From Desulfobulbus sp. (GTDB taxonomy: Bacteria; Desulfobacterota; Desulfobulbia; Desulfobulbales; Desulfobulbaceae): DNA of 53,730 nucleotides. This document shows, in pieces, positions 22,896 to 31,697 of the stretch (position 1 is the first letter of the stretch; every line of letters starts with the position of its first letter). A model generated the notes under the pieces. The model saw only the letters and a list, made by a program, of their open reading frames with translations. It had not been told where the DNA came from and searched no databases. The DNA is taken from contig JAQUEZ010000021.1 in NCBI GenBank assembly GCA_028684915.1, positions 1-53,730 of the forward strand, written 5' to 3'. Made by a program: the position numbers and the translations under genes.

Positions 22896-24917
22896 TCAGG
22901 TCAAAGTAATTCGAGCATCAGGACAACTGGATTGGCTGCTCTGGTGCTCGGCGCTTAAAAGGGTAAAGAGCGTCATTGGGCCGATACGGCCGATAAACAT
23001 GGTCAACATGATGATGATCTTGCCGATCACATCAAGATGCGGTGTGGCTCCAAGGGAAAGTCCGACCGTACCCAGGGCCGATGTGGCTTCAAAAATTAAT
23101 TGACGCGCCGGTAGCGCCTGGGTCAGAGCCAGGGCCAAAACCACTGCCGACCAGACGATGCCGCCGGCAAAAAAAATGGTAATGGTGCGGAATATAAAAT
23201 TTGGTGGAATTCGTCTGTTTTGGACCATCACCGATTCGCGGCCGGTGATGGTGGTCCAGAAGGTGAGCACCAAAATGCCGAGGGTGGTGGTTTTGATACC
23301 GCCAGCGGTTCCCCCGGGGCTGCCGCCGATGAACATGCAAAAGAGCATCACCAGCAGGGTAGGGGGCAAAACAGGGGACAAATCCACCGAGTTGAAACCG
23401 GCGGTACGCAGGGTGACGGATTGAAACCAAGCGTTATGCAGTTTGTCGGCAAAGCTAAGCCCCTTCAGCACATGATCCCATTCAAAGACAAGAAAAGAAC
23501 AGGTGCCGACAAGCAGTAAGACACTGGTGGTTACCAGGGCAATACGCGGGGCAAGACCGATCCTTTGGCAACGAATCCAGCGGGAAACCAGCATACAGGT
23601 GGAGGGAGCCAGGCCACCGAGAATGATGAGTATCGCCACGGTGTGGAGAATAAGGGGCTGATGCTGGAAAGACAGCAGATTGGAGCTGTCCAGGGCAAAT
23701 CCGGCATTACAGAAGGCCGATATAGAGGTGAAAATACCCTTCCATAGGGCGCTTGTCCAATCAGCACCGGAAAGGCCAAACCCAATGGCAAGCAGTAGAG
23801 CGCCGCTTCCCTCCACAATGAGGGTGAACCGAACAATAGTCACCAGCGATTGAATCAATTCCTGGTGGCTGGTCTCGTTAAGGGTGGTCAGGAGGCGTTC
23901 CTGGCGCAGGCTGAGTCGTTTCCCCATGGCATGCAGGGCAACGGTGGTGATGGTCATGATGCCCAATCCTCCCAGCTGAATCAGTAACAGGATACATCCC
24001 TGGCCAAAGAGGCTGAAATCCAATTGGGTGTCCACCACAGTTAGTCCGGTTACACAGACGGCACTCACCGAGGTAAAAGCAGCATTGATGAGAGAAAGAG
24101 GTTGGCGGGCAGCGGCCCAGGGCAGTTGCAGTAACAGGGTACCCAGGAGGCAAAGTCCGAAAAAGGTACTGATAAGTACCCTGGCCGGATGATTGAGAAA
24201 GGGTTCCCACCACTGCTCACGGTGTTCGACCAAGCCCCGATGTCCACGGGGTAAGAGCCAGAGGCTCACAAGGGCAACGCTCAATGCCGCCTGAGCGGCA
24301 AGTTGCACGGTGAGGGCAAACATGACCAGCGCCGAGGACAGCAGGGGAAAGAGCAACCACCAGTTGCACCTTGCTTTCATTAGGACTCTTCGCAGCCAAA
24401 GGGCTACCTGTATCTGGCTGACTACAGTTGCAATGAGGATCGCCTGTTCCCCGAGTTGAAGATGGCGTGGGTTGAGCAAAAAGGAAACCGTGGCCATTGC
24501 TGCCAAGGCGCAAAGACTGTTTCGAGCATTATTGAAAAAAGAATTATTCTCCGGTTCCAGGCGGGACCCCTCTCCGCCACAGGGCAATTCAACCAAAAAA
24601 TACCCTGCTTGGATCAATGCCACGCCCCCAAGCAGGGCAAAAAGGGGGTCTGAAGAAAAATACTTAAAGCCGGCAAGGGCAGAGCAGATTAAGGCCAAGA
24701 ATCCAAGCAGCTTTGCACACCTCGGCTTCGACTCGCAGAAGAGGGCCAACCCCAACAGTAAAAACGACGCGGACAAAGCAGCCACCAGGCTGGAAAAGGG
24801 CAGTTCGCCTGTCGTGGCACTTCGACAGGCCAGCAACCAGGGTGCGAAAACCAGAACATACCATACGCCCTTCAGAGAAGGCGTTGAGGCCTGGGTATGG
24901 CGACGAACCAACTTCAT
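22896..24917 (-). CDS. ktrB: KtrB/TrkH-type potassium translocating subunit
   Basis: The membrane pore of the potassium uptake system. From the chosen ATG it is 673 residues, longer than usual KtrB (about 450), because roughly 200 extra N-terminal residues form additional hydrophobic helices before the canonical core. The core shows the four pore-loop segments with their selectivity glycines: SAVCVTGLTVV, SAFCNAGFALD, TLRTAGFNSVD and SALGTVGLSLG. ATG 24917 starts MKLVRRHTQA and is the first plausible start after the yciB stop at 24971. It lacks a good Shine-Dalgarno and the frame is open upstream, so the start is uncertain. N-terminally extended forms occur in some bacteria; what the extension does is not known to me. 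Confidence 0.88.
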   Translation of the reverse strand: MKLVRRHTQASTPSLKGVWYVLVFAPWLLACRSATTGELPFSSLVAALSASFLLLGLALFCESKPRCAKLLGFLALICSALAGFKYFSSDPLFALLGGVALIQAGYFLVELPCGGEGSRLEPENNSFFNNARNSLCALAAMATVSFLLNPRHLQLGEQAILIATVVSQIQVALWLRRVLMKARCNWWLLFPLLSSALVMFALTVQLAAQAALSVALVSLWLLPRGHRGLVEHREQWWEPFLNHPARVLISTFFGLCLLGTLLLQLPWAAARQPLSLINAAFTSVSAVCVTGLTVVDTQLDFSLFGQGCILLLIQLGGLGIMTITTVALHAMGKRLSLRQERLLTTLNETSHQELIQSLVTIVRFTLIVEGSGALLLAIGFGLSGADWTSALWKGIFTSISAFCNAGFALDSSNLLSFQHQPLILHTVAILIILGGLAPSTCMLVSRWIRCQRIGLAPRIALVTTSVLLLVGTCSFLVFEWDHVLKGLSFADKLHNAWFQSVTLRTAGFNSVDLSPVLPPTLLVMLFCMFIGGSPGGTAGGIKTTTLGILVLTFWTTITGRESVMVQNRRIPPNFIFRTITIFFAGGIVWSAVVLALALTQALPARQLIFEATSALGTVGLSLGATPHLDVIGKIIIMLTMFIGRIGPMTLFTLLSAEHQSSQSSCPDARITLT

Positions 24918-24970
24918 TGCAACCGAAGGGCAAGAGGGCAAGAGTGAGGATAATCCAGCATGGAGTTGGT

Positions 24971-25513
24971 TTACTGCTCTTTTCCGACGTCCTGAACGTA
25001 CCGTGCCAGATAGAGCGATTGGAGCACGACAAAGGCAAGGGTGAGACCGAGCATACCGAAAAGTTTGAAATTGACCCATGTGTTGCTGTCGTAATAGGTC
25101 ATCACATAGAGGTTGGCCGCACCCAACACGAGGAAAAAGAGGGTCCAGCCACCATTGAGTCGGCGCCAGATCGTCTGGGGCAGGGCGATGGTAGTCCCGA
25201 GCATCCGCTCAATGGCGGTTCGTTGGCCGATGAAATGACTGAAAAGAAAGGCAACGGCAAAGAGCCAGTTGATCACGGTGGGTTTCCATTTGATGAACTG
25301 TTCGTCGCGAAAATAGAGGGTTAGCCCGCCAAAGATACCAATAACCGCCAAGGTAACCAATTGCATGGTCGCCAGTTTCTTGGTTTTCCACCAGGTGAAG
25401 GCAATTTGGACAATGGTTGCGGCAATGGCCACAGCCGTGGCGACATAGATGCCAAAGAACTTATAGGCGAGAAAAAAAAGCAGGACTGGAAAAAAATCAA
25501 TAAAAAATTTCAT
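24971..25513 (-). CDS. yciB: Inner membrane septation protein YciB (IspZ family)
   Basis: A 180-residue integral membrane protein with about five helices, starting MKFFIDFFPVLLFFLAYKFF, which is the family's characteristic opening. Further family features are the TWWKTKK loop and KWKPTVINWLFAVAFL followed by RLNGGWTLFFLVLGAANLYV. Family members are linked to cell envelope synthesis and division and interact with elongation/division proteins in E. coli; the molecular activity is unknown. ATG 25513 has GGAT upstream. The start is fixed by homology, as the frame continues 35 codons further. It leads the apparent operon yciB-ktrB-ktrA-HAMP protein. Confidence 0.9.
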   Translation of the reverse strand: MKFFIDFFPVLLFFLAYKFFGIYVATAVAIAATIVQIAFTWWKTKKLATMQLVTLAVIGIFGGLTLYFRDEQFIKWKPTVINWLFAVAFLFSHFIGQRTAIERMLGTTIALPQTIWRRLNGGWTLFFLVLGAANLYVMTYYDSNTWVNFKLFGMLGLTLAFVVLQSLYLARYVQDVGKEQ

Positions 25514-25699
25514 ATGGTTATCCAATGCAAGTAGGAATCCGCCAAGTGGATCGCCGTTAGGATAGAGACAGGTGTCGCCCTGATGGTACTCCAATTGCGA
25601 CAGCCTTGCAAAACCCAAAAAGGAAAGCCACGACGAACAAAAACAATGTGTTAGGTCGTAAGCAAGCTAATTCTTCGTGTTTTTTGAGGCAAACGACAC

Positions 25700-26836
25700 T
25701 CAGGGTTTAGGGGCAAACTTTGGCTGATCGATCCAGTAGGGATCAGCCACACCCTTGCGATAGGCGTCCAGGGATTCGGGAGAGGAATGCGCCCGGAGAT
25801 TGCTGAAACTGCCGTCTGAATTTTCCCAGCGTTCATGCCAGAACACGGCCAATCGTACCCTGGGATACTGGGTAGGGATGAGGGTAAAGGCTTTACCGAT
25901 AAAGCCTGCTTTGTCGCCGGGGGGGAATTCGCCCACGCCCCATTCTGCCAAAAAAATCGGCGTATCCGCATCAAGTTTTGCGATTTCGTGGTAGGGCACA
26001 TGCATCATGTCGACAAAATCTGCCCACCCTTCGGAGCGATTCAGCTTACCGTAAACGCTTAACCCCAACCAGTCGACATATTCCTTGCCAGGGTAGTATT
26101 GGGCCATCTTATTCCACTCTTTTTGTGGGTCTGAAAAGTTATTTACATGGAAGCCCCAGAGGATGTTATTGGCCCCTCTGGCTCGGACCCTATCAATCAC
26201 ATAACGGTAAGCCTGCTTAAAGGTTTCCGGCCCGGCATAGAGAGGATGCCCATCCTTGTGGCCGATTATTTTTCCGCCGCCGTAATATTTACCGGACCAA
26301 GGAAACCAAATGCCGTTCATTTCCAGGCCCCAGGTCACCAGAAGCGGCTTGCCGTAGGCACGGGCACCATCGGCCCAGGCATCGATGTAGCTGTCCCATT
26401 GACCAGAAAGGATGTGATGGAGATTGAAACGATCCGGCCCTTTGCTTTCGGAATAGGGCTTATCCCAGGGAGACCAGTACAACATGGGGACAGCGCCATA
26501 GGCGGCAACAATGCGCACGGATTTGTCCGGAAAGGCCTGGTCACCCCAGAAATTACCAAAGCCGACCACAGCCAGGTGTTTTCCGGTCAACTGTTCAAAT
26601 CCGACTAAGGCATCGTAGGTGACGTTTGATTCTCCCTCACCGAAATCAACGTACGCCCCGGTGTAGGCACTCTTTTGCGGCATGAGCAGCTTCAATGGCC
26701 CCTGATTCGTTGCTGGAGTCGGGGACAGGGGATTTTCTGCGTTGGCATTGCCTTCGCCACCACAGAAAATAAGCAAACAGACACCCAGCAAGAGGAGCAC
26801 CACAGGAGAACGGAATGCATGTGGAGTCATAGTCAT
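25700..26836 (-). CDS. Secreted glycoside hydrolase, GH26-like
   Basis: A 378-residue exported protein with a signal peptide (residues 1 to about 33, ending NANA). The mature part is a TIM-barrel glycoside hydrolase resembling family GH26 (beta-mannanase and related enzymes). GLEMNGIWFPWSG holds the probable acid/base Glu172 in the family context (E-M-N-G-x-W), and PIFLAEWGVGE holds the probable nucleophile Glu298 at the end of a strand. ATG 26836 has AAGGAAGGAA upstream. The gene lies 41 bp downstream of the GH18-like/CE4/GT2 fusion and is presumably co-transcribed, so it may cut or release the polymer that the synthase makes. The substrate (mannan or another beta-linked glycan) cannot be read from sequence. 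Confidence 0.8.
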   Translation of the reverse strand: MTMTPHAFRSPVVLLLLGVCLLIFCGGEGNANAENPLSPTPATNQGPLKLLMPQKSAYTGAYVDFGEGESNVTYDALVGFEQLTGKHLAVVGFGNFWGDQAFPDKSVRIVAAYGAVPMLYWSPWDKPYSESKGPDRFNLHHILSGQWDSYIDAWADGARAYGKPLLVTWGLEMNGIWFPWSGKYYGGGKIIGHKDGHPLYAGPETFKQAYRYVIDRVRARGANNILWGFHVNNFSDPQKEWNKMAQYYPGKEYVDWLGLSVYGKLNRSEGWADFVDMMHVPYHEIAKLDADTPIFLAEWGVGEFPPGDKAGFIGKAFTLIPTQYPRVRLAVFWHERWENSDGSFSNLRAHSSPESLDAYRKGVADPYWIDQPKFAPKP

Positions 26837-26877
26837 GAAGATATTTCCTTCCTTAAAATAGGTGCAGTTCAAATGGG

Positions 26878-29800
26878 TTAGCTCTTAATGGATTGGTCAG
26901 GAGCGGATACCGATGCCGTCCGGTCAAGCTTGCCCCAGCCGACCCAGACCCCTTTGAGTGCCCGTAGAATCGCCTTCACCACCACGTAGTTCAGTACTGG
27001 TCGATAGACAAATCGCATCGGGAGCACCAGCCAGATTTGAGTAAGCGGTTCGCGTTCCACTCGGCAGGCAACCGCAACCAAAAGAAGATCTGCAGCAAGG
27101 AAGATAAAAAAGTAGAGATAGAGAATAAGATTGGCCGGACTGATCAGCAGGCTCAGCAGTAAAATCAGGTCGATTACCGAGCCCAAAGCCACGAGAAAAA
27201 TATTGAAAAACCAGGCGCTGGGCAAGCTGAACCATCCCAATGCCTTATAGCGGCTATTAAAAAGTAGGTCTCGATGTTTCCATAGGCACTGCAAGGTGCC
27301 GAAAGCCCAACGGAAACGTTGTTTGGCAAAGGCACGGAGGGTTTCCGGGGCCTCGGTCCAGGCGATGGCTTTGGCGGTGTAGCAGATACGGTAGCCGAGG
27401 CGATGCAAGGCCAGGGTGAGGTCGGTATCTTCGGCCAGGGTATCATTGCTGATTCCACCGGCCTCCTGCACCGCACTTATCCGCAGGGCACTGATCGCTC
27501 CCGGAACCACGGTAATGCAGTTGAGTTGGTGATAGGCCCTGCGATCAAGGTTGAAACCACAGCTGTACTCTAGCGACTGGAAACGGGCAAACAGGGTTTT
27601 GGCGTTGCCCACCCGAGCCCGGCCGCTGACGGCTGCCACCTGTGGATCGGCAAGCGGTTGTACCAAGGCGCCGATGGTGGAGGGGGTAAACTGGGTATCG
27701 GCATCCAGAGTAACGACTAGGGCATGATGAACCGCATTCAGGCCGGTACGCAGCGCAATCGCCTTGCCGTGGTTCATTTGGCGAATCAGGCGAATGCGAT
27801 CATCTTCTGCGGCCATTTGGGCAACAATGGCAACGGTGTTGTCACTGGATCCATCATCGACCACCACGATCTCCATGGGTCCTTCATAGGTGGTTTGCAA
27901 AACCGTTCGCAGGGTTTCGCCGATAACTTTTTCCTCGTTATAGGCTGCGATAAGCACGCTCACCGCTGGAGTGAATGGTTCCTGACTGGCCTCTTCCCGG
28001 CTACGGTTGTGAATAGCCAACCAAGAAACCGCTAGGGTTTTCAGCACTGTGAGTACGGTGGCCACGATCATAAAGGCCCAGAAAAAATTGGTCACTTCAT
28101 GGATGGCGGTGAAACCGCTGTTACTGATCATTCGGGTCCAGGGTTGTTGGTTGACCGGCACGATCGGCATCAGTTGCTGGAACGGGACGCCAAGCAACTG
28201 CGGTAACGGGAGAACACGGTCGCCTCGAGCATGAAGATAGTCGAGGATTTGCGGCAGGGCCGCCACGCTCTGGCTTCGGTCGCCACCGGCATCGTGCATC
28301 AAGATAATATTGCCCCCCTGTTGCCGTCCTTCCTTGACTCGGGCAAGCATCACCGAAACTCCGGGTTTGTCCCAGTCTTCGGTATCGATGTCTTCGGTCA
28401 CAGTCACATAACCCATGGATTGGGCCAGCTTGATCGGAACCAGTTCCTCGGGATCGTGAGGATTGGTATCGGCATTGTACGGAGGTCTAAATAAAAGAGT
28501 GCGATGGCCGGTAATGGATTCGATCAACCGTTGGGTGGCATTGAGTTCCAGATGGGCTCGTTCATCGGAGACCAAGGCAATATTGGGATGGCTGTAGGTG
28601 TGCACCCCGATCAGGTGTCCCTCGTCAAGGATACGGCGGACGATTGCCGGGTGTTTTTCCATGTTGGCGCCGATCATAAAGAAAGTCGCCTTTACTCCAT
28701 GTTGTTGCAGGATATCGAGAAGCTGAGGAGTCCATTCGTCGTCCGGACCGTCGTCAAAGGTCAGGGACACGCCGTCTGCCGGTCCGCGACCTTGATGGAG
28801 GATAGTCAAATACGAAGGAAAGCGTTGATAGGCTTCGCTATAGCGCAGGCCAAGTTCTGCCTTTGGGTTATGCTGAATCCTGCGTACCCCCTGGCTGCGT
28901 TCATCGACGATGGTGATCAGATTGCCATCGCCGATGTGGGCAATGCCATCACCAGGGGGGAGTTGGCCAAGATCCGCAAGATTTTTTTGCGAAAGCGGCG
29001 CGGTTGTCTCCATGTCGAGCACCTGCCAGAGAGCCGGATCTTCATTGCCTAAACGGTTGATGGCAATACCGCCTGCGTGGTGGGCACGAACCAGACTCAA
29101 CTGGTTAAGAAAGGTCACTGCATCGAGAAACCAAACTGTATGCACTGCTTTGCCGTCGTCATAGACAAAATGAGGATTGGCTTCGGGCGGCGTAAAACCG
29201 CAGTTGGCTTGGTCGGAGTGGCCGGCCCGACTCATGACGTCCTGGAAACTGACATGCTCGCCTTCATGAGCCCCTTCGGACCAGTCATAGCCGTAGGCAC
29301 CCTGGGAAATAATCCACTGCTGTGGTCTGCCGTATCCGTCGACCAAGGTGGTGAGCCAGCCCTTGAAAAAGGGTTGAGAGGCAATGGGGCCGGGATGATC
29401 GCTTTCAGCGTTCTCGTCGTGAAGTAAGGCGACAAAATGATCGACATGGCGGGATAAATGATCCAGATCGAACACCTTGAGTTCGCGTCCTACCGGAGTA
29501 CAGAGCCAAAGCTCCAGCTGTTGCTGATGCAGCGCAAGAGCCAAACTGGTCAAGAAGCTGCTCATCGCATCGCGGTAGGAGGGGTCCACCTGCTGCCAGT
29601 CAAGCACGACACCGTCGGCATCCATGGTGTTAAGCGCCTCAATCAGTTGTGCAATAAAGGCCTGACGTCGTTGTTCCGTGCCGTTAATGATCCACTCTAC
29701 CGCCTCGGCATGCCAGGTGTCATTTTCACCCAGATTTTGCAGCAGGGGCATGAGCTGTAAATCATGATTTTCGACTACGGCCAAGACCTGCTCGTCGGTA

Positions 29801-30339
29801 CGCACCTCTATGGTTCCACTACCATTGAGAAGCATCCAGTCCGGACAGATATGGGTCAACTGGTCGGCATGGGCTTTAAGCGAATCAAGGCTGTCTGGAT
29901 CCCATCCTTCATAAAACCCGAGACGGATCTCTTTCTCCCCGGCATGGGGCAGGGGTTTATCGTGCTGTAGTACGCGTGAAGAGGCGATGAGCTTAGAGTG
30001 ATGTGGCGTCCCAGCTTTGTTCGCATGCGTCGGTTTTTTGGCGTAATCAAGCCACAGCGGTTTGCTGGATTTTCCTGCCTTTATTTGCGTTTGCAGCGCT
30101 TTAAGACGAGATTTCAGCTGTTGTACCGAAGGCGGCAGGCTCAGATCTGAAGGCAACACCAGGGTCTGGACAAAAAGAATGGCTGCAACAAAGATGAGCA
30201 GAGAACCGATAAAAGCCATTTTTTTGAAGCGTGGCCAGCGTTTGCCGCGTTGATCAAGAAAAACAAAGCTTTCTCGGTTGCATTCAGTCGAAGGCGGGAG
30301 AGGGAGAGGCCGCTGGACAGACGGCTCGGGGCTATTCAT
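26878..30339 (-). CDS. GH18-like / polysaccharide deacetylase (CE4) / GT2 synthase fusion
   Basis: A 1153-residue membrane protein combining three modules. After one helix near residues 40-62 comes a GH18-like barrel (about 115-500) in which the catalytic pattern DGxxxDxE reads DGVVLDWQ, so the usual acid Glu is Gln249. Next is a NodB/CE4 deacetylase (about 520-720) with TFDDGP (527-532), HTYSHPN, RPPYN and LMHDAGG. A transmembrane helix leads to a family 2 glycosyltransferase with DDGSSDNT, DAD (879-881), AEDTDL and QRFRW (1007-1011), then further helices. Such processive synthases make beta-linked polymers of the chitin, PNAG or hyaluronan kind; together the modules suggest synthesis and de-N-acetylation of a GlcNAc polymer. 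ATG 30339 is preferred over TTG 30342. PgaA- or PgaD-like genes are absent here. Confidence 0.88.
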   Translation of the reverse strand: MNSPEPSVQRPLPLPPSTECNRESFVFLDQRGKRWPRFKKMAFIGSLLIFVAAILFVQTLVLPSDLSLPPSVQQLKSRLKALQTQIKAGKSSKPLWLDYAKKPTHANKAGTPHHSKLIASSRVLQHDKPLPHAGEKEIRLGFYEGWDPDSLDSLKAHADQLTHICPDWMLLNGSGTIEVRTDEQVLAVVENHDLQLMPLLQNLGENDTWHAEAVEWIINGTEQRRQAFIAQLIEALNTMDADGVVLDWQQVDPSYRDAMSSFLTSLALALHQQQLELWLCTPVGRELKVFDLDHLSRHVDHFVALLHDENAESDHPGPIASQPFFKGWLTTLVDGYGRPQQWIISQGAYGYDWSEGAHEGEHVSFQDVMSRAGHSDQANCGFTPPEANPHFVYDDGKAVHTVWFLDAVTFLNQLSLVRAHHAGGIAINRLGNEDPALWQVLDMETTAPLSQKNLADLGQLPPGDGIAHIGDGNLITIVDERSQGVRRIQHNPKAELGLRYSEAYQRFPSYLTILHQGRGPADGVSLTFDDGPDDEWTPQLLDILQQHGVKATFFMIGANMEKHPAIVRRILDEGHLIGVHTYSHPNIALVSDERAHLELNATQRLIESITGHRTLLFRPPYNADTNPHDPEELVPIKLAQSMGYVTVTEDIDTEDWDKPGVSVMLARVKEGRQQGGNIILMHDAGGDRSQSVAALPQILDYLHARGDRVLPLPQLLGVPFQQLMPIVPVNQQPWTRMISNSGFTAIHEVTNFFWAFMIVATVLTVLKTLAVSWLAIHNRSREEASQEPFTPAVSVLIAAYNEEKVIGETLRTVLQTTYEGPMEIVVVDDGSSDNTVAIVAQMAAEDDRIRLIRQMNHGKAIALRTGLNAVHHALVVTLDADTQFTPSTIGALVQPLADPQVAAVSGRARVGNAKTLFARFQSLEYSCGFNLDRRAYHQLNCITVVPGAISALRISAVQEAGGISNDTLAEDTDLTLALHRLGYRICYTAKAIAWTEAPETLRAFAKQRFRWAFGTLQCLWKHRDLLFNSRYKALGWFSLPSAWFFNIFLVALGSVIDLILLLSLLISPANLILYLYFFIFLAADLLLVAVACRVEREPLTQIWLVLPMRFVYRPVLNYVVVKAILRALKGVWVGWGKLDRTASVSAPDQSIKS

Positions 30340-30748
30340 CAAACGTAGGTACCTGTAATGAAATTGGGTTCCCGGTCAGGATTGTTGGTGAGATGCATGG
30401 CTAAGCAATGGGGGGAAATGCTTGGAACAGTGGATGATCATATATCGAGCGCGCCCCGGGAATATGGCGCAAGCATACCGCTGCCGAATGATTTTTTCAA
30501 GCGCTGATTCGATGCAAATCGAGGCGTAGATGCTCTTTTTTCAGGGTGTAAAAAATACCAATATTTAGTGAGTTGAAAAAGAGGGGCCAAGGTAGACAGC
30601 AAGAAGATTATTCGTATATATCAGGCGCCTGTGCCACCACATTGTACCTTGAAAATAATGAAGATTCTCAAGGCCTGGTTATTGGCAGTCGTTGGGAGAA
30701 ATTTAAAAGAAAGGATGAGGTTGGGTCGAGGATCTATACTCGTCTCGG
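30340..30748. other. Intergenic region upstream of the polysaccharide operon
   Basis: About 410 bp with no gene or family repeat. It should hold the promoter of the synthase operon. A short hairpin (GCGCCCCGGGAATATGGCGC, about 30451-30470) is visible. The right part is the 3' flank of the membrane-protein gene. Confidence 0.35.
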
Positions 30749-31225
30749 TTAGCGATCTTCGGTGGGAAATCGTTCGGCCAAGGTGAGGATTTCCGGCCGT
30801 TTGGGAAAATAGAGCAGCATAGAGCCTGCGGAGAGCAGGGTCAGGAGATAAAGATCCTGGCTGTTTTTACCAAGCACATAGAGCACTAGCCCATAAACGC
30901 CGATGGACTCAGACATGCCCATGGCCACCATCATCACCGATAAATAGCGGGCAACCGCTGGGTGTTGATTGTTTTTCTCCGATCGTTTTCCTCGCGGAGC
31001 TGCCAGCAGATATTTGCGTAAAAACCAGGTGAGCATCAGGGTGAGAACGGCCATGGCCATGAGGGCAATACGCAGGGTACGATAACTTTCCTGGGAAAAG
31101 GAAACTCGGGCTACGTCAAAGAGCATCGGCGCAATACACACGTAAATAATGAGCGATGCAAAGAGGGCAAACCAGATTGCCCGGGTAGTGGTTATCCCTC
31201 GTTGTAGCTCCCTCTCGTTGATCAT
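30749..31225 (-). CDS. Four-helix membrane protein, distantly ATP-synthase-c-like pattern
   Basis: A 158-residue integral membrane protein with four predicted helices (about residues 12-34, 46-68, 94-114 and 120-140), the two hairpins separated by a basic loop RGKRSEKNNQHP. Helix three contains a glutamate in the context MGMSESIGVYGLVLYVL, which resembles the ion-binding helix of F-type ATP synthase c subunits (ES(I/L)(A/G)IYGLV). The protein is twice the length of a c subunit and the resemblance may be chance. ATG 31225 has AGGAGG six bases upstream, so the gene is well supported. It is monocistronic. Function unknown. Confidence 0.7.
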   Translation of the reverse strand: MINERELQRGITTTRAIWFALFASLIIYVCIAPMLFDVARVSFSQESYRTLRIALMAMAVLTLMLTWFLRKYLLAAPRGKRSEKNNQHPAVARYLSVMMVAMGMSESIGVYGLVLYVLGKNSQDLYLLTLLSAGSMLLYFPKRPEILTLAERFPTEDR

Positions 31226-31519
31226 GATGCACCTCCTGTTGTTCCGGTTATCAAAAGACCCTACCCTCAAAACTCAGTGAGTGGTTCGGCTTGCTGTTAT
31301 GATCGTTGTAGCATCTCCACGGTGAATTGACAAATGGACCCGGAATAAAGAAAGACAAAATTGCGCAAGAAGGGACTGCGAAAACTATACAGGGATGCAT
31401 CGTACAGCGTGTACGCGTTTTCTGGTGGGTAGCAAGGTGGGTTGGTCATGGTGCCCGTAACAGGGCGATAACAGGTAAACCTGAGCGCACGCGTTCAAAA
31501 CGGCCGATGGTTGGATGTT

Positions 31520-31556
31520 GAAGTGTGGTGGATTTTTTATGAGTCCATCACACTTC
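31520..31556. repeat. Palindromic copy of the repeat terminus
   Basis: A 37-bp palindrome: GAAGTGTG and CACACTTC flank TGGTGGATTTTTTATGAGTCCATCA, the repeat-family terminal palindrome with two substitutions. It lies 100 bp upstream of the ArsR-type operator. Confidence 0.65.
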
Positions 31557-31656
31557 GATTTACAAGAAATAATCAGGGGCATGCGAGGAACAGATCCAAC
31601 TCGAAATAAGAATACTTGACTCGACCACGATGCGGGAGTACGTTGGTAGTAAATTG

Positions 31657-31680
31657 ATATATGAACATATGTGCATATAT
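31657..31680. promoter_or_regulatory. ArsR/SmtB-type operator upstream of the metal repressor
   Basis: ATATATGAACATATGTGCATATAT is a 24-bp inverted repeat with one mismatched pair. It has the size, AT content and TGAAC-type half sites of known SmtB/CadC/CzrA operators. It lies 17 bp before the repressor ATG, so the repressor very likely binds here and controls its own gene. Confidence 0.8.
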
Positions 31681-31697
31681 TTTTAATGAGGCTAAAG

